DNA of 64,000 nt from Haemonchus contortus. Taxonomy: Eukaryota > Nematoda > Chromadorea > Rhabditida > Trichostrongylidae. Numbering within the stretch: position 1 is the first letter of the stretch; every line of letters starts with the position of its first letter. A program made the position numbers and the translations under genes. The notes beneath the pieces were generated by a model that was not told where the DNA came from, searched no databases, and saw only the letters and a program-made list of their open reading frames with translations. Location: contig LS997566.1 of the NCBI GenBank assembly GCA_000469685.2, positions 45,991,442 to 46,055,441 of the forward strand, given 5' to 3'. Below are positions 11,545 through 24,340 of this stretch, one piece after another.

Positions 11545-12170
11545 ATCTATATCGTGGTCCACGAAATATGTCCAACCAACCGACAGTTACCCGATTCCTG
11601 AAGCATAGAATTGCGGGTGCCGTGATTCGAAAAAGCTGGAAATCTCAGTTTCGAGTTAAGAGAGATTACGAATTTTTCCTCCGTGAAGTTGACGATTGAG
11701 AGCAAGAAACAGACGGTAATCGGACGGAGCAAGATCTGGCGAATAAGGCAGATGAGGCAGCACTTCCCATCCAAGTTCGACAAGTTTCTGACGAGGCAGT
11801 TTCGCAACATGCGGTCGAGCACTATCATGAAGAAGACAAGCATTTCCCGCTGCAGACGCTTCCTTCGAACTAAGTCGGCCAGAATGTGTAGCTGGAAAGC
11901 GTAAATCTCGGCGGTCGCGGAGGAACTCTCAGGAAGGCATCCAAAGTAGAGCACTTCCCGAGGATCCCACCGGCGACACAGCGAAACATTCCTCAGATGT
12001 AGGCTTGGAAGAGCACGCCACTTCTCTGCTGTTTTGAAGGTGCTCCGTCACGAAGCACCCATGGGTTGAGATACGATGACTCTTTTGAGTGCATCACAGA
12101 TATCTGCAACAGCGTCGATGTATTATGCCCTTACAGAAATTCGTAATAGGCGATGGATTTAAGGCAGCTT
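11545..12170 (-). pseudogene. decayed mariner transposase
   Basis: Minus-strand frames together give C-terminal mariner landmarks in the right order but in shifted frames. About 11950 comes a WDPREVLYFGCLPES block; near 11840 LLHDSARPHVAKL (the HDNARPH block with the second catalytic Asp); about 11765 LPYSPDLAPSDYRLF (third Asp of DD34D); about 11630 FFESRHPQFYASGI, then YFVDHDIDYI. At least one frameshift and one internal stop interrupt it, the N-terminal part is not recognisable, and terminal repeats were not found. It is an old copy of a family different from the one at 44352-45624. Confidence 0.7.
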
Positions 12171-12321
12171 CGGTCGGCAGTTGAAGTTTGAAGTCATGTA
12201 TGCGAAATACTTACAAGGGCATATTCATATATCCCCTTAAAGTAAAGGTTCGGGAACCGTCCACCACAAGTTATTACGGAATCCTTCAACCTAATACTAC
12301 AGAAGTTTTTTTATCACGTAC

Positions 12322-12518
12322 TTTTCCGACAATATTGTATCTACTATTGAACACTCTCGAGTAAAGAACACTGAAGATGACACTATCTGCCGCATAAGGG
12401 TAGCATACTTCAAGATTGACGTCAATTTTTAAGATGCTGCCAGCAAGAATAGGCATGTAGCATTCAGCTGACAGGGTACATTGCCAGTTCTCGGCATTTA
12501 AGCCAATTTGAGATGTTC
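12322..12518 (-). CDS. candidate isolated coding exon, unknown function
   Basis: A 197-nt open segment lies between an acceptor (ctattattttag) and a donor (GTACGT). It encodes about 65 residues of balanced composition with three cysteines (NWQCTLSAECYMP, then LEVCYPYAADSVIFSVLYSR). I do not recognise the domain. No convincing partner exon was found: the next acceptor downstream would leave only a 31-nt intron before a short reading frame ending in TAA. It may be part of a host gene or a gene fragment. Confidence 0.27.
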
Positions 12519-13566
12519 CTAAAATAATAGGGCACTTAGCTAAAAAGTGCATCTTCAGATCCTAAGATTAATTTCTCAAAAATCGCCTAAATTCCTGAAA
12601 AAGTTGAATCGTATGACATCATGGCGAAGATTAGCCTACGCTGTGATGCCGCTCGATGCATCAGATGCAGGAAGCGAACCTCTTTTAGGAGGATATTTAT
12701 ATACTGGCGTCATTCATTTTGCATCATTGTTAGGGTTGAATAGTGCTGAAGAAAAGATCTACTCTGACGCTTGCATAAAATCTGCAAACGTGAAAAACAT
12801 AACTCAGCATCCGGGTTGAAGATGTTTGGTCATCGAACGGGAGACAACCAGAGTCAAAGTCAAGCAGGACCGTGTCACTGCTACTGTAGGGATCAAATCC
12901 TGGTCAAGCAAAGCTCGTCGAGACCTACCCAATCTTTCTTATTTCCAAGTCAATTGCGTGCACCAACACACTCTGCCGAGTAACGCACGAAAACATCTTC
13001 GGCACAAACTCATTCATTTTTCTACCTCTTCCCTCATCCTGAGTCACTGTCTGGATCAAATGCCCGCTCCAGCGCCAATGCAATTCTGAGTAGGAGGGCA
13101 AGACGTGGCTCTCATAGCTCCCATGTGTAACAAAGAGGAACCTACTTGTTTTTCTGTATATCATTGATATGTCTGGGTCTGGGTCTTACGCTTTGGGTCC
13201 GTGTTCAGATCAAAGAGGCAACTACTTTATCCCACTCGGGAGCAACTTCGGTTGGTTGTGTTGCCAAGGGCCGACCTGCACTTCTACGGCCGTCATCACG
13301 TATCAAGTTAAACAACTATCTGGAGGGGGTCCGGAATCTTCTCCCCGAAGAGGGCGTCGCGCACGCCGCACCCGCCGCGTATCGCAGGATTGCGATGGAA
13401 GATTGGAGCGCGCAATTTGTGAGGTAGGGAGTCCTTTATTAATTCAAATTGACTGGCCGCTCTCTTCAATTCCAATGCGGTCGTGATTGTCGCTAGTATA
13501 GGAGGAGTCATTCTAATTGATCATAACCTATGAACATGAAAACGAAAAAAACAGAAAAAGGTCAAA

Positions 13567-15747
13567 TCCTACTATATATAACGCGCTAAGTGTGTCTGTT
13601 GGTTTGTCTGTGTGTGTGTGTGTGTGTGTGTGTTTGTGTGTGTGTGTAGTTGTGTGTTTGACCGGAAATTCATAACTCCGGTTCCCGTCGACCTAGAGAG
13701 TTCAAATTTGGGAGGTGTAAGGGGGGCAGGATGGGAACGCTAATGGTGGGTGGTGGGGCCGGACTCCGCCCACAGGGGGCGGGGTTTGTGCGAAACAAAT
13801 GTTTGAGCAGAAAGTCATAACTTCTGTCCCCGTCGACCTAGAGAGTTCAAATTTGGTAGGTGTAAGGGGGGCAGAATGGGAACGCTAATGGTGGGTGGTG
13901 GGGCCGGACTCCGCCCACAGGGGGCGGGGTTTGTGCGAAACAAATGTTTGAGCAGAAAGTCATAACTTCTGTCCCCGTCGACCTAGAGAGTTCAAATTTG
14001 GTAGGTGTAAGGGGGGCAGGATGGGAACACTAATGGTGGGTGGTGGGGCCGGACCCCGCCCACAGGGGGCGGGGTTTGTGCGAAACAAATGTTTGAGCAG
14101 AAAGTCATAACTTCTGTCCCCGTCGACCTAGAGAGTTCAAATTTGGTAGGAATACAGGCGGCAGGGTGGAAACACTTATGGTGGGTGGCAGGACCGGACT
14201 CCGCCCACAAGAGGCGGGGTTTGTGTGAAAAACTTAAACTTGGACCTAGAGCGATCAAATTTGGTAGGAATACAGGCGGCAGGGTTGAAACACTTATGGT
14301 GGGTGGCAGGACCGGACTCCGCCCACAAGGGGCGGGGTTTGTGTGAAAAACTTAAACTTGGACCTAGAGCGTTCAAATTTGGTAGGAATACAGGCGGCAG
14401 GGTGGAAACACTTATGGTGGGTGGCAGGACCGGACTCCGCCCACAAGGGGCGGGGTTTGTGTGAAAAACTTAAATTTGGACCTAGAGCGTTCAAATTTGG
14501 TAGGAATACAGGCGGCAGGGTGGAAACACTTATGGTGGGTGGCAGGACCGGACTCCGCCCACAAGGGGCGGGGGGTTGAGCGAAACAAATGTTTGAGCAG
14601 AAAGTCATAACTTCTGTCCCCGTCGACCTAGAGAGTTCAAATTTGGTAGGTGTAAGGGGGGCAGGATGGGAACACTAATGGTGGGTGGTGGGGCCGGACC
14701 CCGCCCACAGGGGGCGGGGTTTGTGCGAAACAAATGTTTGAGCAGAAAGTCATAACTTCTGTCCCCGTCGACCTAGAGAGTTCAAATTTGGTAGGAATAC
14801 AGGCGGCAGGGTGGAAACACTTATGGTGGGTGGCAGGACCGGACTCCGCCCACAAGAGGCGGGGTTTGTGTGAAAAACTTAAACTTGGACCTAGAGCGAT
14901 CAAATTTGGTAGGAATACAGGCGGCAGGGTTGAAACACTTATGGTGGGTGGCAGGACCGGACTCCGCCCACAAGGGGCGGGGTTTGTGTGAAAAACTTAA
15001 ACTTGGACCTAGAGCGTTCAAATTTGGTAGGAATACAGGCGGCAGGGTGGAAACACTTATGGTGGGTGGCAGGACCGGACTCCGCCCACAAGGGGCGGGG
15101 TTTGTGTGAAAAACTTAAATTTGGACCTAGAGCGTTCAAATTTGGTAGGAATACAGGCGGCAGGGTGGAAACACTTATGGTGGGTGGCAGGACCGGACTC
15201 CGCCCACAAGGGGCGGGGGGTTGAGCGGAAAACCATGACTCCTCAAGGGTGCAGGGCTTACAGAGATATGTCAAAATGGACCTAGAGCGGTCTAACTTAG
15301 TAAGAATACGGGAGGCAGGATAGGAACACTGATGATAGGTTGCAAGACCAAACTCCGCTCCAAAGGACTGGGCGTGACTAAATACTGTTAGTTCGGACCC
15401 AGACCGTTGAAGCTTGAAGGCACAAGGAGTTGGCTGGGAACATTGATGGTAGCTAACATAGTAGATTCAGCCGCGATGAAGTGTCTGAATACTTTTTTCT
15501 CTAAATAATCGCCTTTGTGATATAATGCGATGTTCTATTCGGACACAGCGAAGATGGCTTACAGAAAAAATCGCTCACAATTTGAAGCTAATACTGAGGG
15601 TGTACAGCTTTCAAAGAAAAAGTAGAATCCGATGTGTTATTTGCGCATAGCAAATTTCTCAGAGGAAGGAGGAGCGCCCGGCGTAGCCGGGCGAACCCAT
15701 TAGAAGGAGGGAAGCCCGGCGTTAGCTGGGCGGCCCGACTGGTCTAA
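13567..15747 (+). mobile_element. non-autonomous Helitron with minisatellite core
   Basis: The left end TCCTACTATATATAACGCG follows an A, and the right end ...GGTCTAA precedes a T, the A|T target of Helitrons. Just before the CTAA terminus, at about 15713-15732, a GC hairpin (gcccggcgttagctgggc) fits the 3' terminal hairpin, and a second one (cgcccggcgtagccgggcg) lies about 40 bp upstream. Helitrons are known to start with TC, end with hairpin plus CTRR, and make no target duplication. Inside are a GT microsatellite (13611-13650), a 13-copy minisatellite, and about 0.45 kb of single-copy DNA. No Rep/helicase frame is present, so it is non-autonomous. Confidence 0.75.
13670..15230 (+). repeat. 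minisatellite with two unit types and 645-bp higher-order repeat
   Basis: About 13 head-to-tail copies carry the core gacctagag-gttcaaatttgg. Type A units are 145 bp (for example 13801 to 13946 to 14091) and contain gtttgagcagaaagtcataa. Type B units are 118 bp (14225 to 14343) and contain gtgtgaaaaacttaaa. A block of mixed A and B units is repeated almost perfectly at an offset of 645 bp (about 13946-14578 and 14591-15223). Each unit has a GC palindrome of the form ccgcccac-a-ggggcgg. Open frames across it on both strands follow from the repeat periodicity and are not genes. Confidence 0.9.
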
Positions 15748-17780
15748 TAAAAAAGAAATGCAACCAACGAAAAATATTGCGTCGTATCGATTGGCGGGGA
15801 GGCGGGGTGAGTACGGTAAAATGCAGTGACATTTGCCGCATGCCGCAAGGGAGAATGCCGCAATCGGGGAGAGGTTCCGTTACCCATCTGGAGGTAGTCA
15901 CTGCCTATCTGACAGGGGCAATTATTAGTCCTTTGCTCACCTTCTCGGGTCGTCTTTTTTTATGTACGGCAGGCCTGAGATTCTTCAAGCGGGACTCCTT
16001 TTTTTCCTTTTTTGCAGCTATTATACTAGTTTTGCGTCTGGTTGTTTGTTTGTCTTTCGTCTAAACATGCTTGTCCAAACCAACGCCTTCTGCCTGTTGT
16101 AGCTCACCATTGAGTGCACGAATAGGTGAATAAATAAATTTAAGCATTGCATTTATGCATTAAGTAAGAATCACCTCAAAAAGATAATTCAAGCTCGAGA
16201 TACGTCGGCATAGACCAAAGCATGTGGGGCATGGGCAAGCCGAAAGTTAGCAGTCGAGGGTGGGGCAAACACTTAAATGGGCGGGGTTCGCACAAAGAGT
16301 CGATAGCGGCTTCCGAATGCCTCGAAAACGAAATATTCCGAGTGAGGAAAGAAGAAATGATTCTAGACTATCACGGAAAAAGGAGAGCACAGAGCAATAC
16401 TAATGGGAGGCACACTCAATCGGTTCAACAACAGCTTGACTTATGTTCCCGGATGATTCACCTGCACTTTTGATACTGCAGCTACAGCTGCTATTTTGGC
16501 TATCAGACAAAGAGGCTTTGTAACCGATAAAAGTGTTAACAAAAAAACAGTATAATATGACGAGAGTAATATGTACTTCACGTCATAATAATTCCTCGTT
16601 GGTTTGCTTGCGTGAAAAAAAGTTTCAGAGAGAGGATTTTTACAGAATTCCCATTTCGATGAGCTGTGTCATCGGCCTTCTTAGCCCGGGGTCACGAGTT
16701 GCGATGAAAACGGCTTTGAAGTTTACCACATGAAAAGAGTATATGGATACTAAGAAGGTTAGACGGGCATTTTCGGTTCAAAAAATAGCCTAGACAGGTT
16801 GCAGCAAGGGCTTATATTTAATCTAAACGCCCACTGCCGCTCAAGAAAGGGCATGTTCAGCTACCTTTCAAAGGTTGACATCATTCAAAATCCTAGTCAG
16901 AGCATGGTGATGTTACGGCCGCGAATGGCAAAAAGGCGAATTCTCCCCAAGAATTTAAAACTCCTGTGAAAATAAAGATTTACAGAGGACTGCGGAAAAA
17001 GCTTTACTTTTACATCAATCTCGACTGTGAATTTTGTTTATGGTATCACGTAGATCAGTGCGGTGTGACGAAAACAGGGCACTAAATAGTTTACTACTCA
17101 AGTCAGGCTTAAGATGGTATAGATCCCTTGGATAATCCCAATATCAATTTCTAAAAACAATCTTAATATCTACTATCGCATAAGTGGGTCACTATGATAG
17201 GACAAAGCGTTCCTATTCGACCAAGGGAAAAGCGATAGTAACGTCTACCTCGTCGGTGCCATTTCCATCACCATACCTTACGAATACTTGAAAACAACGA
17301 GTTTAAAGGTTTCTGTTCTAGAAAGACCGAACTCGAAGGAAAGACATTTAGACTATTTTCGGAGACTACCTATTTATTTATTTATTTGCTTATTTACTTG
17401 TTAGTTGTTCATTATTGGTGAAGTCGACAATATAAGGAAAACCAATATTGGGATAATGTTTCACTGGTGCGGATTGACACACCAACATGTATGACCCATA
17501 TTGATATTACAAGTAACAATTTTGAAGCTAATAAGTAAAGAATAACAAATTGGAATCAATGAAGCTTGCTGAATAATGTGGAAAAACGAATAAAATGACA
17601 ACAAGTAAAATGAAGTGAAGGATGGCCTGTTTCGCCTCTTTACCAGACGACCCTACCATTTTCACGTTCCCCTAAGGTTCATCGGTGGTTTGGGGTAGGT
17701 GGACAAAGGAGTGGGTGAAATGCATTGTGCAATACAGTTAAAAAAAGTATTCATATAAAAAACAAGTTGTATCACTGATG
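15748..17780. other. intergenic, no supported gene
   Basis: Unique sequence with a short TTTA/ATTT run near 17370-17400. No exon or RNA gene could be supported. Confidence 0.45.
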
Positions 17781-17781
17781 A

Positions 17782-18869
17782 TTACTGAAAATTTTTCATA
17801 ATTCCTATAACCAATTTGATGATGTACCCATTTCTTGAGAAAATGTCAATCATTTTTTCTATAATTTTGTTGAACGTTTCAATCCTAGAACACGTGTTGG
17901 CAATTTTCATTGTTTCCTTATATATCACAGATGCTTTTGTTGGTGATAGAAATATTAGTATTACCAAAAGAAAATCTGATCACATTGAAGCTAAAACATC
18001 AGTTTCATTATATAGTTTGGTACTTGCTCTACCATTGATTATATTAATACTCAAGTCTGAATAGTCGCTACTTCTTTTTTTCCAAATGTGTTTTCTTGAG
18101 CTAAAGTGTATTTCTATATAACAGAGGAAAGTTCTTCTATACCTGATTCTGCCTGGTTATGTAATATTAGTAATCCGTCCATATATCTGTATGAGAAAAG
18201 TAGCTTCTTTTTTATTGAACCTTTGTTTTTTGCATAATTGTATCCTATTATTGAAAGAGTGAGATCGGCCAAAAGAGGAATAAAGATGCCTCCCTTGAGG
18301 AACACCTCTTAACTGCTTATGAATGTTATTAGCAAAAATACAAAAGAAGTTAGACAATAAGGTAATGGTAAAAGAAAGCGAGTTGTTTATCTTATGGCAT
18401 CTGTAGCTATTTTCGATTTCAGAACTATCTGTATAGAAAACATCGACCCATTGGTGGCTATCATTGATTTGCTAGCATTTTTGAAGCCATTATGTGAAGT
18501 TCCGTTATATTTCACATAATTGTAACCTAAGTTCATAAACATATCAGTAAAATCGTTAGTATATATATTAAGATTATCATGGGTAATGGAACTGAGTTCG
18601 TGACTCATACTAATGTCACATATAGAGCAATATGTTTTTATTGTTCTGTTTCTGTTCTGAACTACATTAATGTATTTAACGGCGTGTTTCCTCAAAAGCT
18701 TGGAGATATTATGTAATTCTTGAGCTGAGGGTTCGATACCACTGTTGTGAGCCTTCTTATTTGCAGTTGAGCATCGTTCACCGACTCGTGGTAGGTTGGA
18801 GGCTGATGGATAAAAGCGGCTCTTCAATTCAAAAATAGATTTAACCGTATGAGGTGTGCATTGAGGCAC
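17782..18869 (-). pseudogene. Penelope-like reverse transcriptase relic
   Basis: Minus-strand frames carry reverse-transcriptase landmarks in order. A motif-A-like stretch (YTNDFTDMFMNL) lies near 18555; the GVPQGG/IFIPLLADLTLS block near 18310-18255 is split by a frameshift; the catalytic box reads YRYMDGLLIL near 18180, where two aspartates would be expected; and a C-terminal block has SRIETFNKIIEKMIDIFSRNGY near 17870. The PQGG-PLLADL and RY-DD-L wording suggests a Penelope-like element rather than the RTE copies elsewhere in the window. Stops and frameshifts make it non-functional. No GIY-YIG endonuclease was seen. Assignment of the segment 18600-18869 to the element is less sure. Confidence 0.55.
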
Positions 18870-21800
18870 AACTTGACGCTACACCTTCTCTGCCATGTCT
18901 AAGGAAACAAAAAAGGATTAAATTCTACTCCCCTATCATGAGCATAGTAGTAGTAGCGGAAGGTAAACAGGATCAACTCGACTATTGTTTTATTTTATTT
19001 TATTTTGGTGCACGCAGCGGTGCGCTCTACAACCTAACGATACGGTGAAGTAAAACATCAACGACATAATCGAGTCAACCTTACATCGGTTGGTCAAGAG
19101 TTGTTCAGATTGATAAGAAAGTAGTTACACTCAACATCCGGTGAATGAATGGATAACAATGAGCGGATGGCGCTAGGGATAACACCACTTCCAGAGAGCA
19201 TGAAATATGTATATATACATATGTATATGGAATCCGAAACCGAATTTTCGGATGTAAGGTATTCCCTAGCCCTAACAATTCAGCTTCAGACCCGCCCTTA
19301 TTTCAAATTGGCCTATTCTACCTTTAATATTCTCTCGAGATCTTGGTAGATAGTACCATATCACGATCATCCGGTCTAAAGACCTTCACCAAACGCGTAA
19401 GGTACAAAAATTAAGAAGAACAGTAGCTTAACGTCGAAGAGTTCAGATGAACAGTTGCTCAAATGACTTCTATTCAGAGGTGAAATGGAACGACATGAAC
19501 TCGTTAGCCGTCTTTATTCATGAATTCTGTTGTTCTTCGTCATTAGGTTATATCCCACCCCGGCCTTTGTACTTCCGTCTCTTCTGCACCGAAAGTGCAG
19601 GAACGATGGTGGCCAACGACGCCGCTAATCCACTTATGTTGTAGGCATCAACACCTGGATTGATGTCAACTCAGACTGGCCAAACTTTCCATCCTTCCTG
19701 GGTGAATTTCATCTGGTACCACTCAGCTGACCCAGGAAAAATGATACATAAGTTTGGTTGAACACCGACTGGAGAAGCACTGACTTGGGCAAAAATAGTC
19801 CATGTAGTTCATGTATAGACCACATTCACAACTAAAAGATACTGCGATCCTCAATAAAAAATGAATAATGGGCCTATCCCAGAAAAAGTGGTCTCTGTCT
19901 ATGTTAAGCATCCACGGACTAGCGAGATCACTGAACGCTGATATGATTTACCAGGTGTAAACACAGTTTATAAACCCAGTTATTTATCAGTGCTACTTTT
20001 CTCTCTCATCACTTCGTCTCTGTCGGTTCGACCATTAAACCTTCCTGATATCCCTGGCTATCAACCGTCTATCAGCGGCTCACAAACGTAACAGTTTATG
20101 CCAAGCTGAGCGCTGTCACTGAACACAAACAGTTTTTAGGTACACGAGTCAAAAAGCAGGACCAGTAAGAATTTCCCTGACCAAAGAGTACAAAAGTGTT
20201 CATCTTGAGTATGAGAGAAGGGCGGAGATGGTATATCACCAAGAAGCGCACTATCGCATGCAACTATAGGGGTTCGAGTAAAACGACTGACGGAAATTTC
20301 TGTAAGTATGCAGCTATAGCCTGGTATACCGAAGACGCAGAGTACAAAATTCATAGTTACATCGAGCAAATCAGGAGCAGAGATGCTAGGAAGTATGCTT
20401 GAATATCCACTACTGTCAAAAGAGTGTAGGCGCTGTCACGCGTACGACAACGAGCTCAAATCCCCGATCGAAATTGACTAACTAGGCCAACCAAGCTTGA
20501 CACATTCGGGAGCCATTAAAGACAGAGTACCAGACTAGCATGAAAGGATGAATGTACTGATGTGAAACAGATTGTTCTTATATCTCCACCTTCCCCATTC
20601 CTTCCCGCCCTCTCCTCCCACCCAACCCCCTCATTCTTTGTAAAGGACAAATATGCATTCAAACGTCATGACGACTCTGATTGAGATTTGGGTGCGTGGG
20701 TGCGTCTCAGGTTGGATCTGTCAACGTCTGGAGCTTGATTGTATTCATTCAGTAATTCTTTTGCACTTACTTTTCAATCGAACCTAAAAAAATCTTCACC
20801 GACCTAAAAGTGCCAGAGCTAAAAGAAGGATTCATAGAAGTCAATAGTATTGAGGATGGAGTTTTTAAGATAGCCTTAATCGTCTGAAGTCTAGGAAGTT
20901 ATGGGTGGGCTGTAAACCAGTGATGCAAAAAAGTGTTTCAAACACGATTGGATTCATTAGGGAATTTTCTGAGTAATTCAAATAATCTATGCGTCAACTG
21001 CGGCCGCTTATAATAGAAATGATCGTAGTCGGAGTTGAGCCGAGTAATCCGCTGGCTGTTGAGCAAACACCAAACAATTCTGAGAATTCTTTTTTGTGAC
21101 GTGTAAGATTAAAAGCATGACACATTTCCTGTTCAAAGAATAGAGATTATCAAGGAACTACCGTAACCACGGCGAAATCTCTCAATGAGCAGTGGAGAAC
21201 CTGGGTTCTAAGGAAGGGAGTATACTTTGTACTTTGTTACCGAAATTGTAACCAGCGATAAGTCGTGCCTCCAAAAAAAAGGGCGATCCTAGTGAGCCCG
21301 TCTTCATTCCTTTGAAAAAAAAGTGAGAGAGACTGATGCGCGAAAGAGAATCGAGTACCAGAGTACAAACTTACAAAACGGAATTTTGCGAGAAAATGAG
21401 ATACACAACGCTGAAGGTGCCTCCAAGGATTTGCTGACCTTAAGCTCAAATAACTGCTCCTTCTCTGTGAGCTCACCAACTTTCTTACCTGAATTACCAC
21501 TATTTCACCGCTCCCCTACACCCATCCAACAGGAATTGATGGAAGGAGAATCTTGAAGGGAGGAAAATTAGACCGAAGGCTTAGTTTTGATTATTGGTGG
21601 CACACTCAGAACATAACTCTACCTTCACTCCTTCACCTGAATGCGACATGCCTTCCGTCAAGTGATAGAATCGGTCCCTCTGACGCGTGCTCCGCCAAGT
21701 GGACCTGACTACTACAACGATTCCAATGTAGTTCCCTAAGGCTTCTTCGATGCTTTGTAGGATGAGTCGGATACCGGATGATTGGTATCGAGCCTCGAGA

Positions 21801-21980
21801 GAATGCAATATTGATGGGTGTGGGATGCGTATCTTCATAGGAGTCTACTGAACTATTCCAGGATAACCGCGAAAACCAACAAAATTCAGCCTGTTCCTGG
21901 GATCGGTATTTTGAAATAGAGCCGTCTGAAAGTGTGAAAACACAAGCTCGCACGTGCCTACTGGACCTCTTTGTATGGGC
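18870..21980. other. intergenic, nothing recognised
   Basis: No supported gene or complete repeat. A weak SINE-like stretch may lie near 20430-20540 (caaatccccgatcgaaattg, then ggccaaccaagc). Confidence 0.4.
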
Positions 21981-21984
21981 CCCA

Positions 21985-22060
21985 TATCATTCAGAACGGC
22001 GTTTCTGAATGGAAGTCGAATGCGGGGGCGCATCCTAAGAATAGAATCGCTGACGTCAAA
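21985..22060 (+). mobile_element. SINE tail fragment
   Basis: Contains the conserved tail block gtttctgaatggaagtcgaa-tgcgggggcgcatcc of the family. The rest of the element is missing. Confidence 0.5.
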
Positions 22061-24119
22061 CTTTGGGGCTGTGATCGGCTTTTATGGAAATGAATTGGCT
22101 CAATTGGAAATTCATGAGAGTATTATGATTTATGGTAATGCAATAGTGAGAGGTAGTTCCTCACCGCAGGAAAAGAATGACCAAGTGCCAATTAGGCCCT
22201 TCAGGTCAGCTTACCCCTAATGTACGTCTTGATTCTCCACAATGATCCTTGTCTGAGTTCTAGTTGGTCTATATTACCTGAATCTTTTCGGAGCCCCTCC
22301 ACTAGTCCTAAGGCGCTCGGAGCAACCTAAACCTGCTTGTACGGCCCTGAAATTCATATCAGGTTGCCTTACTCACATTCTCACTGCTAGTTACTTTGTA
22401 AGCTGAGGGTAAGTTTCATAAGTCTGAATGGGCTAACAGCCGTTGTCTGCGACCCCCTGCCCTGTCAATCCCAATTGGGTTCCCAGGCAAAACGTTTGAG
22501 CATTTCAATGATTTCAATATCTTGGCAGCAAGGTGGATGCGTGAGGTGGACGAGATAGGAAGGTGCCGGCCGTCCGAATCATCGAACCCGAAATACTTCA
22601 CGTAATGACGTTAGCTTCTCCCATTAAATCTGGATGTCTATCAGTTGTGACCCACCTCCCGTTCCCTCTCGCTCTACGGAGAGAAGGGCCCGGTGCACTT
22701 GATAGAGGATATTCCCAATCTGAGCTCATTAGTATGCCCATCAAACACTAACTATCTTGAGAAGGATTACATGGTAAAATTTTAACCTCGATAGGGTTTA
22801 AAGGAAGCTCCTTCAGCTCAACCGATGGCCCTTACCGATGGTACAAGGAACTTGGAACTGCACCAAGACGATGTAATTTCGAAGATTATTCGGTCAAGAA
22901 GCCACTGTCGATGCAACGAACTGAGCGACGAAGCCGCTTATGTACAGAACTATATGAGGCTTAGGAGGCACATCCTAAAAAAAAGAGGAAGGCGGGTAGG
23001 AACAGCATGACAGGTACAACTGCGCCCACGTAGTGGGCCTGTCTCATCTGGGACAGTCGTCACCCGTGAGGTTAAGGCTCACCAATGAGCAGAACGAAGG
23101 CGGAGATGCTTTCCTCCCACGCGCCACGCGAGTACGGCTACAAAAAATGACATGTCACCAAAGGTCGAAGCCAAATTGGGAATTTCGGGGTGACGAAATT
23201 CCAAGAATTGTAAAAAAAAGGCAGTGGGCAGAGCATGTTTGTTCACCTCGATCTTCAGCTGCCCTATGAAAAAAAACGGTTCTCAGTACAATTCCCCTCC
23301 TGAGGTTGGGCCTCAAAATCGGGTTTCAACACAACTTCTTGTTTTCGAAGTGAGTCCACAAGGATCGGCACGTCTTCATTTCCCTACTCCACCAATTTTC
23401 TTGCCCTTCTCCACCTTCTCCTCATCTTGCGAGCACAAAGGCAGCCAGGTGAGGGAGGGTAGAGTCGCATCCTCTGGTTCACCCCAATGGAACAACTACC
23501 ACCCAATCCTTCTGCAATCGACTGCCCCTACCTGTCGAGGAAACTACTACTTGAAACCACGAGTCCGCTCGGGTCACGAGGGAATACGGTCCATTCCGGT
23601 CTGCTGTACGGGACCATTTGCTTGGTTTTCAATGAAATGAGTTCAAGCAGAATAAAGGGTATTCAGGATGAGGGAATTCTCGTAAGCAATGAGTGCCTAT
23701 GAAAGGGATTAATGGCGATTATGCTATAGAGCGAATATATCCGTCTCCACAAAAGAACCGCTGAATGTCATCAAAGAGACTATGCTATTTTTATGATCTA
23801 ATTAACGGCGTTTTGTTAAATTACAGTATACTGAAAAAAAATAAAAGGGCTTTTCGAAAAACTTCTAACGAAGCTAATTGTTTTCGACCTAAAAAAAGTA
23901 GAAAGCAAAAAAGCGTCATCAAGCGAGGGTGTTAGGGCTTTCGGGTTCGAAAATGAAATAAAGCTTCAGATCTGTGATCAAGAGATCCCAATGGCCTACA
24001 CCTCTGAATATAGGTAGTAAGGCTATCGCTTTAACAGAGCTGTTCTAATCAACCTTACTTGAGAATCTATAGCGCGATAATGATGGAGAGCAGAATGGTG
24101 TACCATGGGAAGCGAAGGA
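22061..24119. other. intergenic, nothing recognised
   Basis: Several short open frames occur on the plus strand, the longest at 23224-23640 (138 codons). None has splice signals, a signal peptide or a recognisable domain. Confidence 0.4.
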
Positions 24120-24340
24120 TATGTTCCCGGATCTATTTCCGCCTGTGTCTATCGAGCCCACCATCCTTTTGAGATCGCTTATGTCATCGGACTCGTCGGA
24201 GGAAGGCGATAGCGCTGGCTTGTACTCCCCAAAAGTCATTGTACAGACCGCATATACGTCCAAACCGCCGCTACAATTCTAAATAGAAGTCGCAAGCGAG
24301 GCGCATCCAGAAGAGGGAATGATCAACACTGGAAGGGTCC
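24120..24340 (+). mobile_element. SINE copy, head truncated
   Basis: Family landmarks in order: the end of the tRNA-like head (cccggatctatttccgcc), cggactcgtcggaggaaggc, aaaagtcattgtacagaccg, and the tail acaattctaaatagaagtcg-caagcgaggcgcatcc. Confidence 0.6.

Noticed and set aside
13992..15274. Repeated frames of 66-111 codons on both strands in the Helitron core
   Set aside because: They recur with the 118/145/645-bp periods and reflect repeat structure, not genes.
13500..15760. CRISPR array
   Set aside because: Tandem units abut without variable spacers of uniform length, no cas genes occur, and the DNA is eukaryotic.
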